This document shows positions 1 through 7,192 of a stretch of DNA of 20,449 nucleotides, piece by piece; positions within the stretch are counted from its first letter, which is position 1, and the number at the start of each line of letters is the position of its first letter. Both the position numbers and the translations under genes were made by a program. The DNA is from GAS188 sp044445965. GTDB taxonomy: Bacteria; Pseudomonadota; Alphaproteobacteria; Rhizobiales; Beijerinckiaceae. Below the pieces are notes generated by a model. The model saw nothing but the letters and a program-made list of their open reading frames with translations. It ran no database searches and was not told where the DNA came from. Location: the NCBI GenBank assembly GCA_044445965.1, contig JBIOEJ010000107.1:1-20449 (forward strand), given 5' to 3'.

Positions 1-147
1 ATGCGGGCCCTCGGTGCCGGAGCGAACGCGCTGCGCGCCGCCGGTGCGGATGCGCAAGCCGCGGATCAGCCGATCAATGTCCTCAGTGACAAGCTGTTGT
101 CGGTGGAGGAATGGGAGCGGACATGCGGCGCCACGGAGGCCGGGTGA
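1..147 (+). CDS. Short unassigned reading frame at the window edge (possibly the 3' end of a longer gene)
   Basis: An open frame runs from base 1 to a TGA at 145-147 and encodes 48 residues. It is alanine-rich at the start, and the last part contains a more protein-like segment (INVLSDKLLSVEEWERTC). It begins with ATG at base 1, but the window starts there, so it may be the C-terminal tail of a larger gene. I do not recognise the family. It points toward the leftward operon, so the two would be convergent, with about 165 bases between their stops. The coding assignment is weak; the acidic, tryptophan-containing tail is the only reason to list it. Confidence 0.2.
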   Translation: MRALGAGANALRAAGADAQAADQPINVLSDKLLSVEEWERTCGATEAG

Positions 148-224
148 TGCCTCCCGAGGCGCCGGCCTTTCATGCTGCGGCGCAGCAAGTTCGTGCCGTC
201 GGGCGGGGCCGTGGACCCGCCTCT

Positions 225-252
225 ACCTGTAAATCTCCTGTTGTTTACAGGT
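225..252. repeat. 9-bp perfect inverted repeat (ACCTGTAAA / TTTACAGGT) with a 10-base spacer
   Basis: Bases 225-233 and 244-252 are exact reverse complements separated by 10 bases, so the arm centres lie 19 bases apart, close to two helical turns. The site sits between the convergent ends of the edge frame (147) and the leftward operon (312). The stem is AT-rich in its inner part and no T-run follows on either strand, so it does not look like a classical intrinsic terminator. A protein-binding dyad or a weak bidirectional hairpin are the alternatives. Bases 148-311 hold nothing else that I can assign. Confidence 0.5.
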
Positions 253-311
253 GCCGCATTGCAGCAAGAACCGCGACAAGGCCGTCCGGCCCGGTCTCAT
301 CGCGCCCTGCC

Positions 312-1376
312 TCAGCCCGTTGCCCGTGTATCACCTCCCACCGATCTCGCGCGTTCGTCGTCCTGCGCCTTCCGGAAACGTCGCGCGTATTCACAGTAGG
401 TGGGCCAAATCGACGAGACAAGGAGACGCTTCTTGTCGTCGAGCGGCGTGATCCGGCGAGCCGGGCTGCCGCCATAGAGCCAGCCCTCATCGAGGACCTG
501 GCCCTCATGCGTGTGCGCGCCGGCGGCGAGCAGAACGTCGTTTCCGATGACGGTGCCGGGCGCGACGACCGCGCCGATCCCGATCAGGCTATGGTCGCCG
601 ACCGCGCAATCCGTCATCAGCACGTTGTGCCCGATCGTCGTCTCGCGACCGATGGTCACCGGCCGGCTTCGTGCGCGGATGATCGTGTTGTCCTGGATAT
701 TGGTGCTTTCCTCGAAGCGGATCTCATGGTCTCCGGCGTCGAGATCGCAGCCGAACCAGATGCCGGTTTCGCTCCCGGCCAGGATGTGCCCCTTCAGCCT
801 CGCGGAATGCGCGACGAATAGGTGGCCCGCGGCGGAGATGCGTGCCGCCCAGGGCGTTGCGTCGACGGTTTCGTCGGCGGCTTCGCGGGAGCGCGCATGC
901 AGCTCGTCGAGCTCTCCGGGTTCCAGCCTGCGAACGGGCTTCGCGGGCGCACCTTCGTAAAGCCAGCCGCCCGCCACAACCGTGCGCGGGAAGACGACCG
1001 AGCCGTCGGCGAAGGCGCATTCCGCAGCGACTTTCGAGCCGTCGAGGATGACGACGTCGCGGCCGATATGGCAGCGGTCGCCGACGTCGCAGGCATGGAT
1101 GACGGAATTGACGCCGGCCGTGACATGCGCGCCGATATGGGTCGGATAGACCTCGTGCGCTATGTGCACGGTCCCCCTCGCGCCCAGGCGGAAATCGTCG
1201 CCGATTTCGACATAGTGGCCGTCGGCGCGGATGACCGAGCGTGCGCCGAGCCAGGCTCCCTTGCCCAAGGTGACGCGCCCAAGCACGGCTGCGCCGTTCC
1301 CGGCATGAGCCGGGATGGAGGCTAGCCGAGGCGATACGCCGTCATAGGGGAGGGTGAATGGCATTTGCTTGCCCAT
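312..1376 (-). CDS. Tandem gamma-carbonic-anhydrase-like protein (two fused left-handed beta-helix domains)
   Basis: This 354-residue protein contains two hexapeptide-repeat domains of the gamma-CA/PaaY/CaiE type, roughly residues 18-152 and 183-312, joined by a charged linker (about 153-175) and followed by a basic tail. Each half ends in the same family motif (GGWLYEGAPAKPVRRL and EGWLYGGSPARRITPL). Single-domain members are normally about 170-210 residues, so this is a duplication or fusion. By alignment, domain 1 keeps two zinc-ligand histidines (His71, His94) and the Arg50/Asp52 pair but has Val89 at the third position. Domain 2 keeps the third histidine (His250) and NIQD (226-229) but has Arg234 and Thr255 at the other two. 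It is the last gene of the leftward operon, 70 bases after hcmA. Possible roles are bicarbonate supply, a PaaY-like thioesterase clearing dead-end CoA esters, or a non-catalytic scaffold. The fold is certain; the function is not. Confidence 0.85.
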   Translation of the reverse strand: MGKQMPFTLPYDGVSPRLASIPAHAGNGAAVLGRVTLGKGAWLGARSVIRADGHYVEIGDDFRLGARGTVHIAHEVYPTHIGAHVTAGVNSVIHACDVGDRCHIGRDVVILDGSKVAAECAFADGSVVFPRTVVAGGWLYEGAPAKPVRRLEPGELDELHARSREAADETVDATPWAARISAAGHLFVAHSARLKGHILAGSETGIWFGCDLDAGDHEIRFEESTNIQDNTIIRARSRPVTIGRETTIGHNVLMTDCAVGDHSLIGIGAVVAPGTVIGNDVLLAAGAHTHEGQVLDEGWLYGGSPARRITPLDDKKRLLVSSIWPTYCEYARRFRKAQDDERARSVGGDTRATG

Positions 1377-1446
1377 GTGACCGTCTTGCCTTCTTGCCGG
1401 CGAAGCCGCGATTCAAGTCTGCGCTCGCGATCAGTTACGCAATAGG

Positions 1447-3138
1447 CTAGAACACCGGCGTCTCCCTATACACGCCCCAGACGCCCTTCAGTTTCTCGAC
1501 GATGTCGCCCATGGTGGCGCCGGCGCGCACCAATTCGACCGTCACCGGCATGATGTTATCGTCCGGGTTCTTGGCGACAACAGCGAGTTTATCGAGCAGG
1601 GCCTGGACCTCCGCTTCGTTGCGCTCGGCACGGACGCGGCGGGTACGGGCGACCTGCCGCTCGGCCGTTGTCGGATCGTAGGCGTGCACCTCGATCTTCT
1701 CGGATGCGCCCTCCTGGCAGTAGCGGTTCACGCCGAGCACCGGCTTCTCGCCCGACTGCTTGCGCAGCGCCGTCTCATAGGCGAAGTCGGCGATATGCTT
1801 CTGGAACCAGCCCTCCTCGATCAGCTTGATCGTCCCGCCATGCTCGTCGATCTCCTTGAGGATTTCGAAGATGCGCTTCTCGTATTCATTGGTCAGCGCC
1901 TCCAGATAATAAGAGCCGCCGAGCGGATCGACCACATGGGTTACATTGGTCTCGTCGGCGATGACCTGCTGGGTGCGCAGCGCGAGCTGCATCGCCTCCT
2001 CGGTCGGGATGGCGAAGGCCTCGTCATAGCCGTTGGTGTGGAGGGACTGGGCGCCGCCGAGGACGGCCGAAAGCGCCTGCATGGCGGTGCGCACGACATT
2101 GACCATGTATTGCGGCTTGGTGAGCGAGGCTGCGGCGGTCTGGCAATGGAAGCGCAGCCGCATCGATTCCGGCTTGCTGGCGCCGAAGCGCTCCTTCATG
2201 ATCTTGGCGTAGCAGCGCCGCAGTGCCCGGAATTTGGCGATCTCCTCGAAGAAATCGGCTTGGCTGACGAAGAAGAAAGCGAGCCTCGGCGCGAACTCGT
2301 CGACATGGAGGCCGGTCTTCGTCACCTCCTCGACATAGACGATGAGATTGGCGAGCGCGAAGGCAGCTTCGTGCAGCGGAGAGGAGCCGGCTTCGGAGAT
2401 GTGGTAGCCCGAGATGTTGATTGGGTTGTAGCGCTTCATCCTCTTTGCCGAGAAGGCGATGATGTCGCGCACGATCCGCACCGAAGGAGCGATCGGGAAG
2501 ATATATTCCTTCTGCGCCATATACTCCTTGAGGATATCGGCCTGTACGGTGCCCGACAGCTTGTCGAGGTCGTAGCCGCGCCTCTCGGCGAGCACGACAT
2601 ACATGGCGAGCAGGATCCAGGCGGTGGGGTTGATGGTGAGCGAGACCGAGATGTTCTCGAGGTCGATGCCGTCGAGCAGGGCCTCCATATCGGCCAGCGT
2701 GTCGATGGCGACGCCTTCGCGGCCGACCTCGCCCTCGGACATCGGATGGTCGCTGTCATAGCCCATGAGGGTCGGCATATCGAAATCCGTCGAGATGCCG
2801 GTCTGGCCCTGGTTGATCAGGAATTTGAAGCGGCGATTCGTGTCCTCGCCCGTGCCGAAGCCGGCGATCTGGCGCATGGTCCAGTTGCGGCCGCGATACA
2901 TGGTCGGATAAGGCCCGCGCGTGAAGGGGTAACGGCCCGGCAGGCCGATGTCCTCGACCGGCGTGCCGGCGATGTCGGCCGCAGTGTAGGTGCGCTTCAC
3001 CGGAATGTCGCCGAGCGTGAAGAACTGCTCTTTGCGCTCGGGCGCGCGCTTCACGAAGTCGGCGACTTCGTTCTTCTCCCATTCGCGCACCTGGCGCTCA
3101 AGCGCATCGACGGATATGCGGCCGACCGTTTCTGGCAT
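1447..3138 (-). CDS. hcmA: 2-hydroxyisobutyryl-CoA mutase-type large (catalytic) subunit
   Basis: This is a 563-residue acyl-CoA mutase TIM-barrel subunit without its own B12 domain; the small subunit is encoded separately at 5538-5945. The enzyme interconverts a 2-hydroxyacyl-CoA and a 3-hydroxyacyl-CoA by a coenzyme-B12 radical 1,2-shift. Family discrimination comes from single residues. The Tyr89 of methylmalonyl-CoA mutase is Ile91 (RQIAGFGT), its Arg207 is Gln209 (EYMAQKEY), and Asp118 (ISTDFDMP) is present, matching Ile90, Gln208 and Asp117 of the characterised HcmA. The general catalytic histidine is His246 (SGYHISEAG). Length also matches HcmA (562). I chose ATG 3138 because a GGGAGAAA Shine-Dalgarno precedes it and it lies one base after the meaH stop; the open frame extends upstream inside meaH but that extension is not mutase-like. 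Substrate preference among tertiary 2-hydroxyacyl-CoAs is inferred. Confidence 0.9.
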   Translation of the reverse strand: MPETVGRISVDALERQVREWEKNEVADFVKRAPERKEQFFTLGDIPVKRTYTAADIAGTPVEDIGLPGRYPFTRGPYPTMYRGRNWTMRQIAGFGTGEDTNRRFKFLINQGQTGISTDFDMPTLMGYDSDHPMSEGEVGREGVAIDTLADMEALLDGIDLENISVSLTINPTAWILLAMYVVLAERRGYDLDKLSGTVQADILKEYMAQKEYIFPIAPSVRIVRDIIAFSAKRMKRYNPINISGYHISEAGSSPLHEAAFALANLIVYVEEVTKTGLHVDEFAPRLAFFFVSQADFFEEIAKFRALRRCYAKIMKERFGASKPESMRLRFHCQTAAASLTKPQYMVNVVRTAMQALSAVLGGAQSLHTNGYDEAFAIPTEEAMQLALRTQQVIADETNVTHVVDPLGGSYYLEALTNEYEKRIFEILKEIDEHGGTIKLIEEGWFQKHIADFAYETALRKQSGEKPVLGVNRYCQEGASEKIEVHAYDPTTAERQVARTRRVRAERNEAEVQALLDKLAVVAKNPDDNIMPVTVELVRAGATMGDIVEKLKGVWGVYRETPVF

Positions 3139-3139
3139 C

Positions 3140-4099
3140 TCATTTTTCTCCCGTGAATTCGCGAACGATGCGGCTCGCGGCCGCGTATGGATCATCCTCG
3201 CGCACGACAAGCCGATGCGCAGCCTCGGCGAGGGCGAGCTTGAGCACCTTGTCGAATTTCTCGATGGCGAGCGTTTCCGCCGTCTTCCCGAGGCGGAACG
3301 CGGCGATCGCCTTGCGGCGCGCCTCGCCGGCGGCTCCGTCCGCGACGGCGCGATGGCGCTCGAGCGCAACTATGAGCTCGTCGAGCCCCTTGCCCTCCAG
3401 CGACGAGACGCCGACGACCGGCGGCCGCCAGCCGTCGCGAACCGGCTGGTCCTTGAGCATCATCTTCAAATCGGAAAGCGTGCGGTTGGAATCGGAGCGG
3501 TCGCATTTCGAGACGACATGGATATCGGCGATCTCCAATATGCCGGCCTTGATCGCCTGCACTTCGTCGCCGAGGCCGGGCGCCGAGACCACGATCGTGG
3601 TGTGCGAGGCGTGAGCGATCTCCACCTCGTCCTGTCCGACGCCGACCGTCTCGACGATGATCATGCCGAAGCCCGCCACGTCGAGTATGTCGACCGCGTC
3701 GAGCGCGGCATGGGCCATGCCTCCGACCGCGCCGCGCGTCGCCATCGAGCGGATGAAGACGCCGGGGTCAAGCGCAAGGTCCGACATCCGGATGCGATCG
3801 CCTAGGATCGAGCCGCCCGAATAGGGGCTCGAGGGATCGATCGCGACGATGGCGACACTGATGTCCTTGGCGCGCAGCCTCTCGACCAGCTTGCTGACCA
3901 GCGTCGACTTGCCCGAGCCTGGGACGCCCGTGATGCCGACGACATGAGCGTGGCCGGCCTTACGGTATATGTCGCCGATCGCCGCGCGCGCCTCGGGAAC
4001 GCCGGCCTCCGCGCGCGAGATGAGGCGCGCGATCGCGAAGACATCGCCCATCTCGACACGCGGCACGAGATCGGATGAAGCGATGTAGCGGCGGTTCAT
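3140..4099 (-). CDS. meaH: MeaB/MeaH-type G-protein chaperone for the B12 mutase
   Basis: This 319-residue P-loop GTPase of the MeaB/ArgK family loads and protects adenosylcobalamin in acyl-CoA mutases, using GTP hydrolysis. The P-loop is GVPGSGKST (58-66). The MeaB-specific DPSSPYSGGSILGDRIRM segment spans 88-105, and the Walker B/switch region IIVETVGVGQDEVE spans 147-160. The base-recognition motif reads SKCD (197-200) where NKxD is usual. The ATG at 4099 overlaps the ligase stop (ATGA), and the stop is one base from hcmA, so ligase, chaperone and mutase are translationally coupled. The frame stays open upstream to 4717, but that part is a shadow of the ligase gene. The name meaH follows the gene linked to hcmAB in known 2-hydroxyisobutyrate degraders; the family is certain, the name is inferred from context. 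Confidence 0.92.
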   Translation of the reverse strand: MNRRYIASSDLVPRVEMGDVFAIARLISRAEAGVPEARAAIGDIYRKAGHAHVVGITGVPGSGKSTLVSKLVERLRAKDISVAIVAIDPSSPYSGGSILGDRIRMSDLALDPGVFIRSMATRGAVGGMAHAALDAVDILDVAGFGMIIVETVGVGQDEVEIAHASHTTIVVSAPGLGDEVQAIKAGILEIADIHVVSKCDRSDSNRTLSDLKMMLKDQPVRDGWRPPVVGVSSLEGKGLDELIVALERHRAVADGAAGEARRKAIAAFRLGKTAETLAIEKFDKVLKLALAEAAHRLVVREDDPYAAASRIVREFTGEK

Positions 4100-5532
4100 G
4101 AGGAGGCAGCCTTTTCCAGGCGCAGGCGCATGTCGCGCAGCACCTCCCGGTCGTCGATGACGCGCCGCGACTTGAAATCGGTGCGCTCGAGGGAATGTTG
4201 GGGAACGATCTCGACGACGGCGCGCAGGCCGAGCAGCTTCTGCAACGCAGCCGCGATCTCGTGCCGGAAGGCGCCGATGCGCGTCTCGCCGGCCTGCCAG
4301 ATTTCGGGTATGGCCTCGACCTTCACGGCGAGCTCGTCCATCGTGCCCTCGCGCGTGATGACGATGCGGTGCTCCCCGCCATATCCGGCGGTCTGGTTGA
4401 GGACGGCGTCGATCTCGCTTGGATAGACGTTCTCGCCGCGCACCGTGAACATGTCGTCGATGCGGCCGATGATGCCCATGGGCAGGCGTGGATAGGTGCG
4501 GCCGCAGGGATTCGGCCCGTTCTCCCACAAGGTCAGGTCGCCCGAGAGCAGGCGGATCATGGGCTGCGAGGTACGCTCGAGATGGGTGTAGACCGGTGTT
4601 CCCCTCGAGCCGTAGGGAACGCGACGGAAGCTGCCCGGATCGCAGACCTCGGTGTAGACGACATCCTGCCAGCAAAGCATGCCGTCGGTCTCGGCCGAAC
4701 CGGCGACGTTCATCCACGGTGTCATCTCGCCCATCGAGCCGCAGTCGAAGACTTTGGCGCCGTAGAGTTCCTCGATCTTACCACGCACGGCCGGGATGGA
4801 GGCACCCGGCTCACCCGAGAAGAACATGGTGCGCAAGCCGAAGCCGCGCGGATCGAGGCCATTGTCCAGCGCGGTCCTGGCAAGGTGCAGCGCATATGTC
4901 GGGGTACCGTAGAACGCAGAAGGCTTTAGGATATCGAGCCATTGCGCGCAGCGTGCGCTCATGCCGGCGGCGCCTGCGCCAAAGGGGAAGGCCTTTGCCC
5001 CGAGCCGCTCGGCGCCCGCGAGCGCTCCCCAGCTTCCCACATAAAGGCTGAAGATCGCCGCCACGCAGATGACGTCGCCCGGTCGCATACCCATGCCCCA
5101 CATGATGCGGGCATGCGCATTGGAGATCGCCCGCCAGTCATTGCGGCCGATGGCGAAAGCCGTCGGGCGGCCGGTCGTGCCGCTCGTGCCGTGGATGTGA
5201 TAGATCTCGCCCTCCGGCACGCAGAGATAATCGCCGAAGGGCGGGCTCGCGGATTGCGCGGCCCTGAGCTCGGCCTTGGTGACGACGGGGACGCGCGATT
5301 CGAAATCCTCGAGTGATTTAAGCATCGAGGGGTGGAAGCCGCCCTCGTCCCATTTCCTCCGATAGAAGGGTGCTTTGTCGTAGGCGTAGGCGCAGACTTC
5401 CCGCAGGCGCGAAAGGATCGCTTTGTCGCGCTCCGCCGGATGCATGGTCTCTCGTCGTGGGAACCAATGGCGGCTGCCGGCCGGCGGCCGGTAGGATTCG
5501 TCATAGGCGGGAGGAAAGGCCCAGTCTTCCAT
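4096..5532 (-). CDS. hcl: PaaK-like AMP-forming acyl-CoA ligase, probable 2-hydroxyisobutyrate-CoA ligase
   Basis: This 478-residue member of the adenylate-forming superfamily (phenylacetate-CoA ligase branch) activates a carboxylic acid with ATP and CoA. The P-loop is GTSGTTGRPT (115-124). The hinge/A8 motif is GRIDDMFTVRGENVYPSEID, and a C-terminal lysine suited to the A10 role lies in RTDFKSRR (about residue 454). Length and branch agree with the 2-hydroxyisobutyrate-CoA ligase that accompanies hcmAB in Aquincola tertiaricarbonis (knowledge recalled, not searched). The start at 5532 lies five bases after the hcmB stop, with AGGAG inside the end of hcmB. It overlaps meaH by four bases. Its position between hcmB and meaH is the main support for the substrate assignment; an aryl or other short-chain acid ligase cannot be excluded. 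Confidence 0.8.
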   Translation of the reverse strand: MEDWAFPPAYDESYRPPAGSRHWFPRRETMHPAERDKAILSRLREVCAYAYDKAPFYRRKWDEGGFHPSMLKSLEDFESRVPVVTKAELRAAQSASPPFGDYLCVPEGEIYHIHGTSGTTGRPTAFAIGRNDWRAISNAHARIMWGMGMRPGDVICVAAIFSLYVGSWGALAGAERLGAKAFPFGAGAAGMSARCAQWLDILKPSAFYGTPTYALHLARTALDNGLDPRGFGLRTMFFSGEPGASIPAVRGKIEELYGAKVFDCGSMGEMTPWMNVAGSAETDGMLCWQDVVYTEVCDPGSFRRVPYGSRGTPVYTHLERTSQPMIRLLSGDLTLWENGPNPCGRTYPRLPMGIIGRIDDMFTVRGENVYPSEIDAVLNQTAGYGGEHRIVITREGTMDELAVKVEAIPEIWQAGETRIGAFRHEIAAALQKLLGLRAVVEIVPQHSLERTDFKSRRVIDDREVLRDMRLRLEKAASS

Positions 5533-5537
5533 CGACG

Positions 5538-5945
5538 CTAGCGGGCTCCTCGCTCTGCGACCAGGCGTGTCAGCCTTTCGACGATCGCCTGAGGCGGCGT
5601 GTCCTGGAGCATGACCTCGGCGACGCCCATCTTCTTCAACTCGGCCACGTCTTCGTCGGGCATGACGCCGCCCGCGACCACGATCATGTCGTCGACGCCC
5701 TTCTGCTTCAACAGCGCAAAGATCTTGGGGAAGACGGTCATCTGCACGCCGGAGAGCAGGCTGACGCCGAGGACGTCGACATCCTCCTGCACGGCGGCAT
5801 TGACCACCTCCTCCGGCGAGCGGTGCAGGCCGGAATAGACGACGTCCATGCCGGCATCGCGCAGAGTGCGCGCCACGACCTTCACGCCACGGTCATGGCC
5901 GTCGAGCCCGACCTTCGCCAAGAGAACGCGAATCTGATGCGCCAT
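5538..5945 (-). CDS. hcmB: 2-hydroxyisobutyryl-CoA mutase-type small (cobalamin-binding) subunit
   Basis: This 135-residue flavodoxin-like B12-binding domain carries the base-off/His-on motif D15-x-H17-x-x-G20 (GLDGHDRGVKV), in which His17 would ligate cobalt. The following SLLSG and VVAGGVMP segments complete the cofactor pocket. Length agrees with the separate small subunits of HCM and ICM (about 136). GAGGAG lies seven bases before the ATG. About 50 bases separate it from the CoA-transferase upstream, and the ligase follows after five bases. The large subunit is three genes downstream, so the two mutase subunits are separated by the ligase and the chaperone. Confidence 0.92.
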   Translation of the reverse strand: MAHQIRVLLAKVGLDGHDRGVKVVARTLRDAGMDVVYSGLHRSPEEVVNAAVQEDVDVLGVSLLSGVQMTVFPKIFALLKQKGVDDMIVVAGGVMPDEDVAELKKMGVAEVMLQDTPPQAIVERLTRLVAERGAR

Positions 5946-5995
5946 CCCAATCTCCTCACTTCGCCGCCGCGACTGGTATTGCCATGCTCGAGCGC

Positions 5996-7189
5996 CTAAA
6001 ACGCGCCCCTTTCCCTCAACATCTTTATCTCGGCTTCGGTCTTGCCGAGGAAACCGCTCAGCACGTCGTCCGTGTCGGCGCCGAGCGCCCTGCTCGGGAC
6101 GATCTCGATCGGATCGCTGTCGCCGAAGCGCAACGGCCCCGCGAAGAGCGGCACCGGGCCGAGATCCGGGTGATCAATCGTCTGCAGCGTGCCACGCTTG
6201 TGCATATGCGCGTCGCTGGTGACCTCGGCGAGCTCACGGACGGGCGCGCAAGGCACGCGGTGGCGCATGAGGAGCGTGAAAAGCTCCTCCTTGCCGAAGC
6301 GCTTCGTCCAGGACGACACGAGATCGTCGACCTCGTCCATATGGGCGACGCGCCCTTTCAGGGTTCCGAGCCTCTCATCCTCTTGCAGGTCGACGCGCTC
6401 CATCGCGGTCGTGAGATTCTTCCAATGCAGATCGGTCACGCAGATGAGCGCAAGCCAGCCATCCTTGGCCGGATAGACATTGTAGGGCGCTTCGGCGAGA
6501 CCGCCATGGCGATTGCCGGTCCGCTGCGGCACCGTGCCTTGCGAGCCGAACCAGAGGCCGAGCGAGGAGCTCAGCGCGGGATATACGGCGTCGAGCATGG
6601 CCACCTCGACGAAGCGGCCTTTGCCCGTCCGCTCGCGGTCGAACAGCGCCGTCATGATGGCGCCGAAAAGATGCACGCCGCCGAAGAAGTCGCAGAGGGC
6701 GGGGCCGGCCTTCATCGGGGGCCCGTTGGCCTCGCCGGTCGTGCTCATGACGCCGGACATCGCCTGCACGGTCAGATCCATGGCGGGGTAGTCCCGATAG
6801 GGGCCCGACCAGCCGAAGCCCGAGCTGGCGCCGTAGACGAGGCGCGGATTGAGCTTCATCAGCGCCTGCGGGCCCACCCCGAGGCGGTCCATGACCCCCG
6901 GCGCGAAATTCTCGACGACGATGTCGGCCTTCTTCGCCATCTCGAGAAAGAGGTCGCGTCCCGCCTCCGTCTTCAGATTCAGCGTGACGAAGCTCTTGTT
7001 GGAATTGAGCATGGCGAAGGGGAGAATGGCGCCGCCAACCACGGCGCGGCGACGCATATTCTCGCCCCCCGGAGGCTCGATCTTGATGACGGTCGCGCCG
7101 GCGCGCGCCAGCAGGAAGGAGCAATAGGGGCCGTTATAGATCTGCCCCAGATCGAGGACCACGACACCGGTCAGCGGAGGCTGCGACAT
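5996..7189 (-). CDS. CaiB/BaiF (class III) CoA-transferase
   Basis: This 397-residue family III CoA-transferase moves CoA between acyl-CoA and a free carboxylate through an aspartyl-CoA intermediate in an interlocked dimer. The N-terminal fold motif VVVLDLGQIYNGPYCSFLLA (9-28) and the IKIEPPGGENMR segment are typical. The catalytic aspartate is Asp138 by motif alignment (YPAMDLTVQAMSG). Length is normal for the family. It starts three bases after the crotonase stop, with the ribosome site (AAGGG) inside the crotonase end. Having both a CoA-transferase and a CoA ligase in one operon suggests that two different acids, or an acid and a recycling product, are activated. The substrate is not predictable. 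Confidence 0.9.
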   Translation of the reverse strand: MSQPPLTGVVVLDLGQIYNGPYCSFLLARAGATVIKIEPPGGENMRRRAVVGGAILPFAMLNSNKSFVTLNLKTEAGRDLFLEMAKKADIVVENFAPGVMDRLGVGPQALMKLNPRLVYGASSGFGWSGPYRDYPAMDLTVQAMSGVMSTTGEANGPPMKAGPALCDFFGGVHLFGAIMTALFDRERTGKGRFVEVAMLDAVYPALSSSLGLWFGSQGTVPQRTGNRHGGLAEAPYNVYPAKDGWLALICVTDLHWKNLTTAMERVDLQEDERLGTLKGRVAHMDEVDDLVSSWTKRFGKEELFTLLMRHRVPCAPVRELAEVTSDAHMHKRGTLQTIDHPDLGPVPLFAGPLRFGDSDPIEIVPSRALGADTDDVLSGFLGKTEAEIKMLRERGAF

Positions 7190-7192
7190 TGC

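Noticed and set aside
1684..3156. Long open frame (490 codons) on the plus strand opposite hcmA
   Set aside because: The minus frame is a clear full-length mutase. The plus frame has no recognisable motif and shows the composition of an antisense shadow in GC-rich DNA.
3139..3369. N-terminal extension of the mutase large subunit upstream of ATG 3138
   Set aside because: The extension is basic low-complexity sequence inside meaH, while ATG 3138 has a good ribosome site and gives the expected HcmA length.
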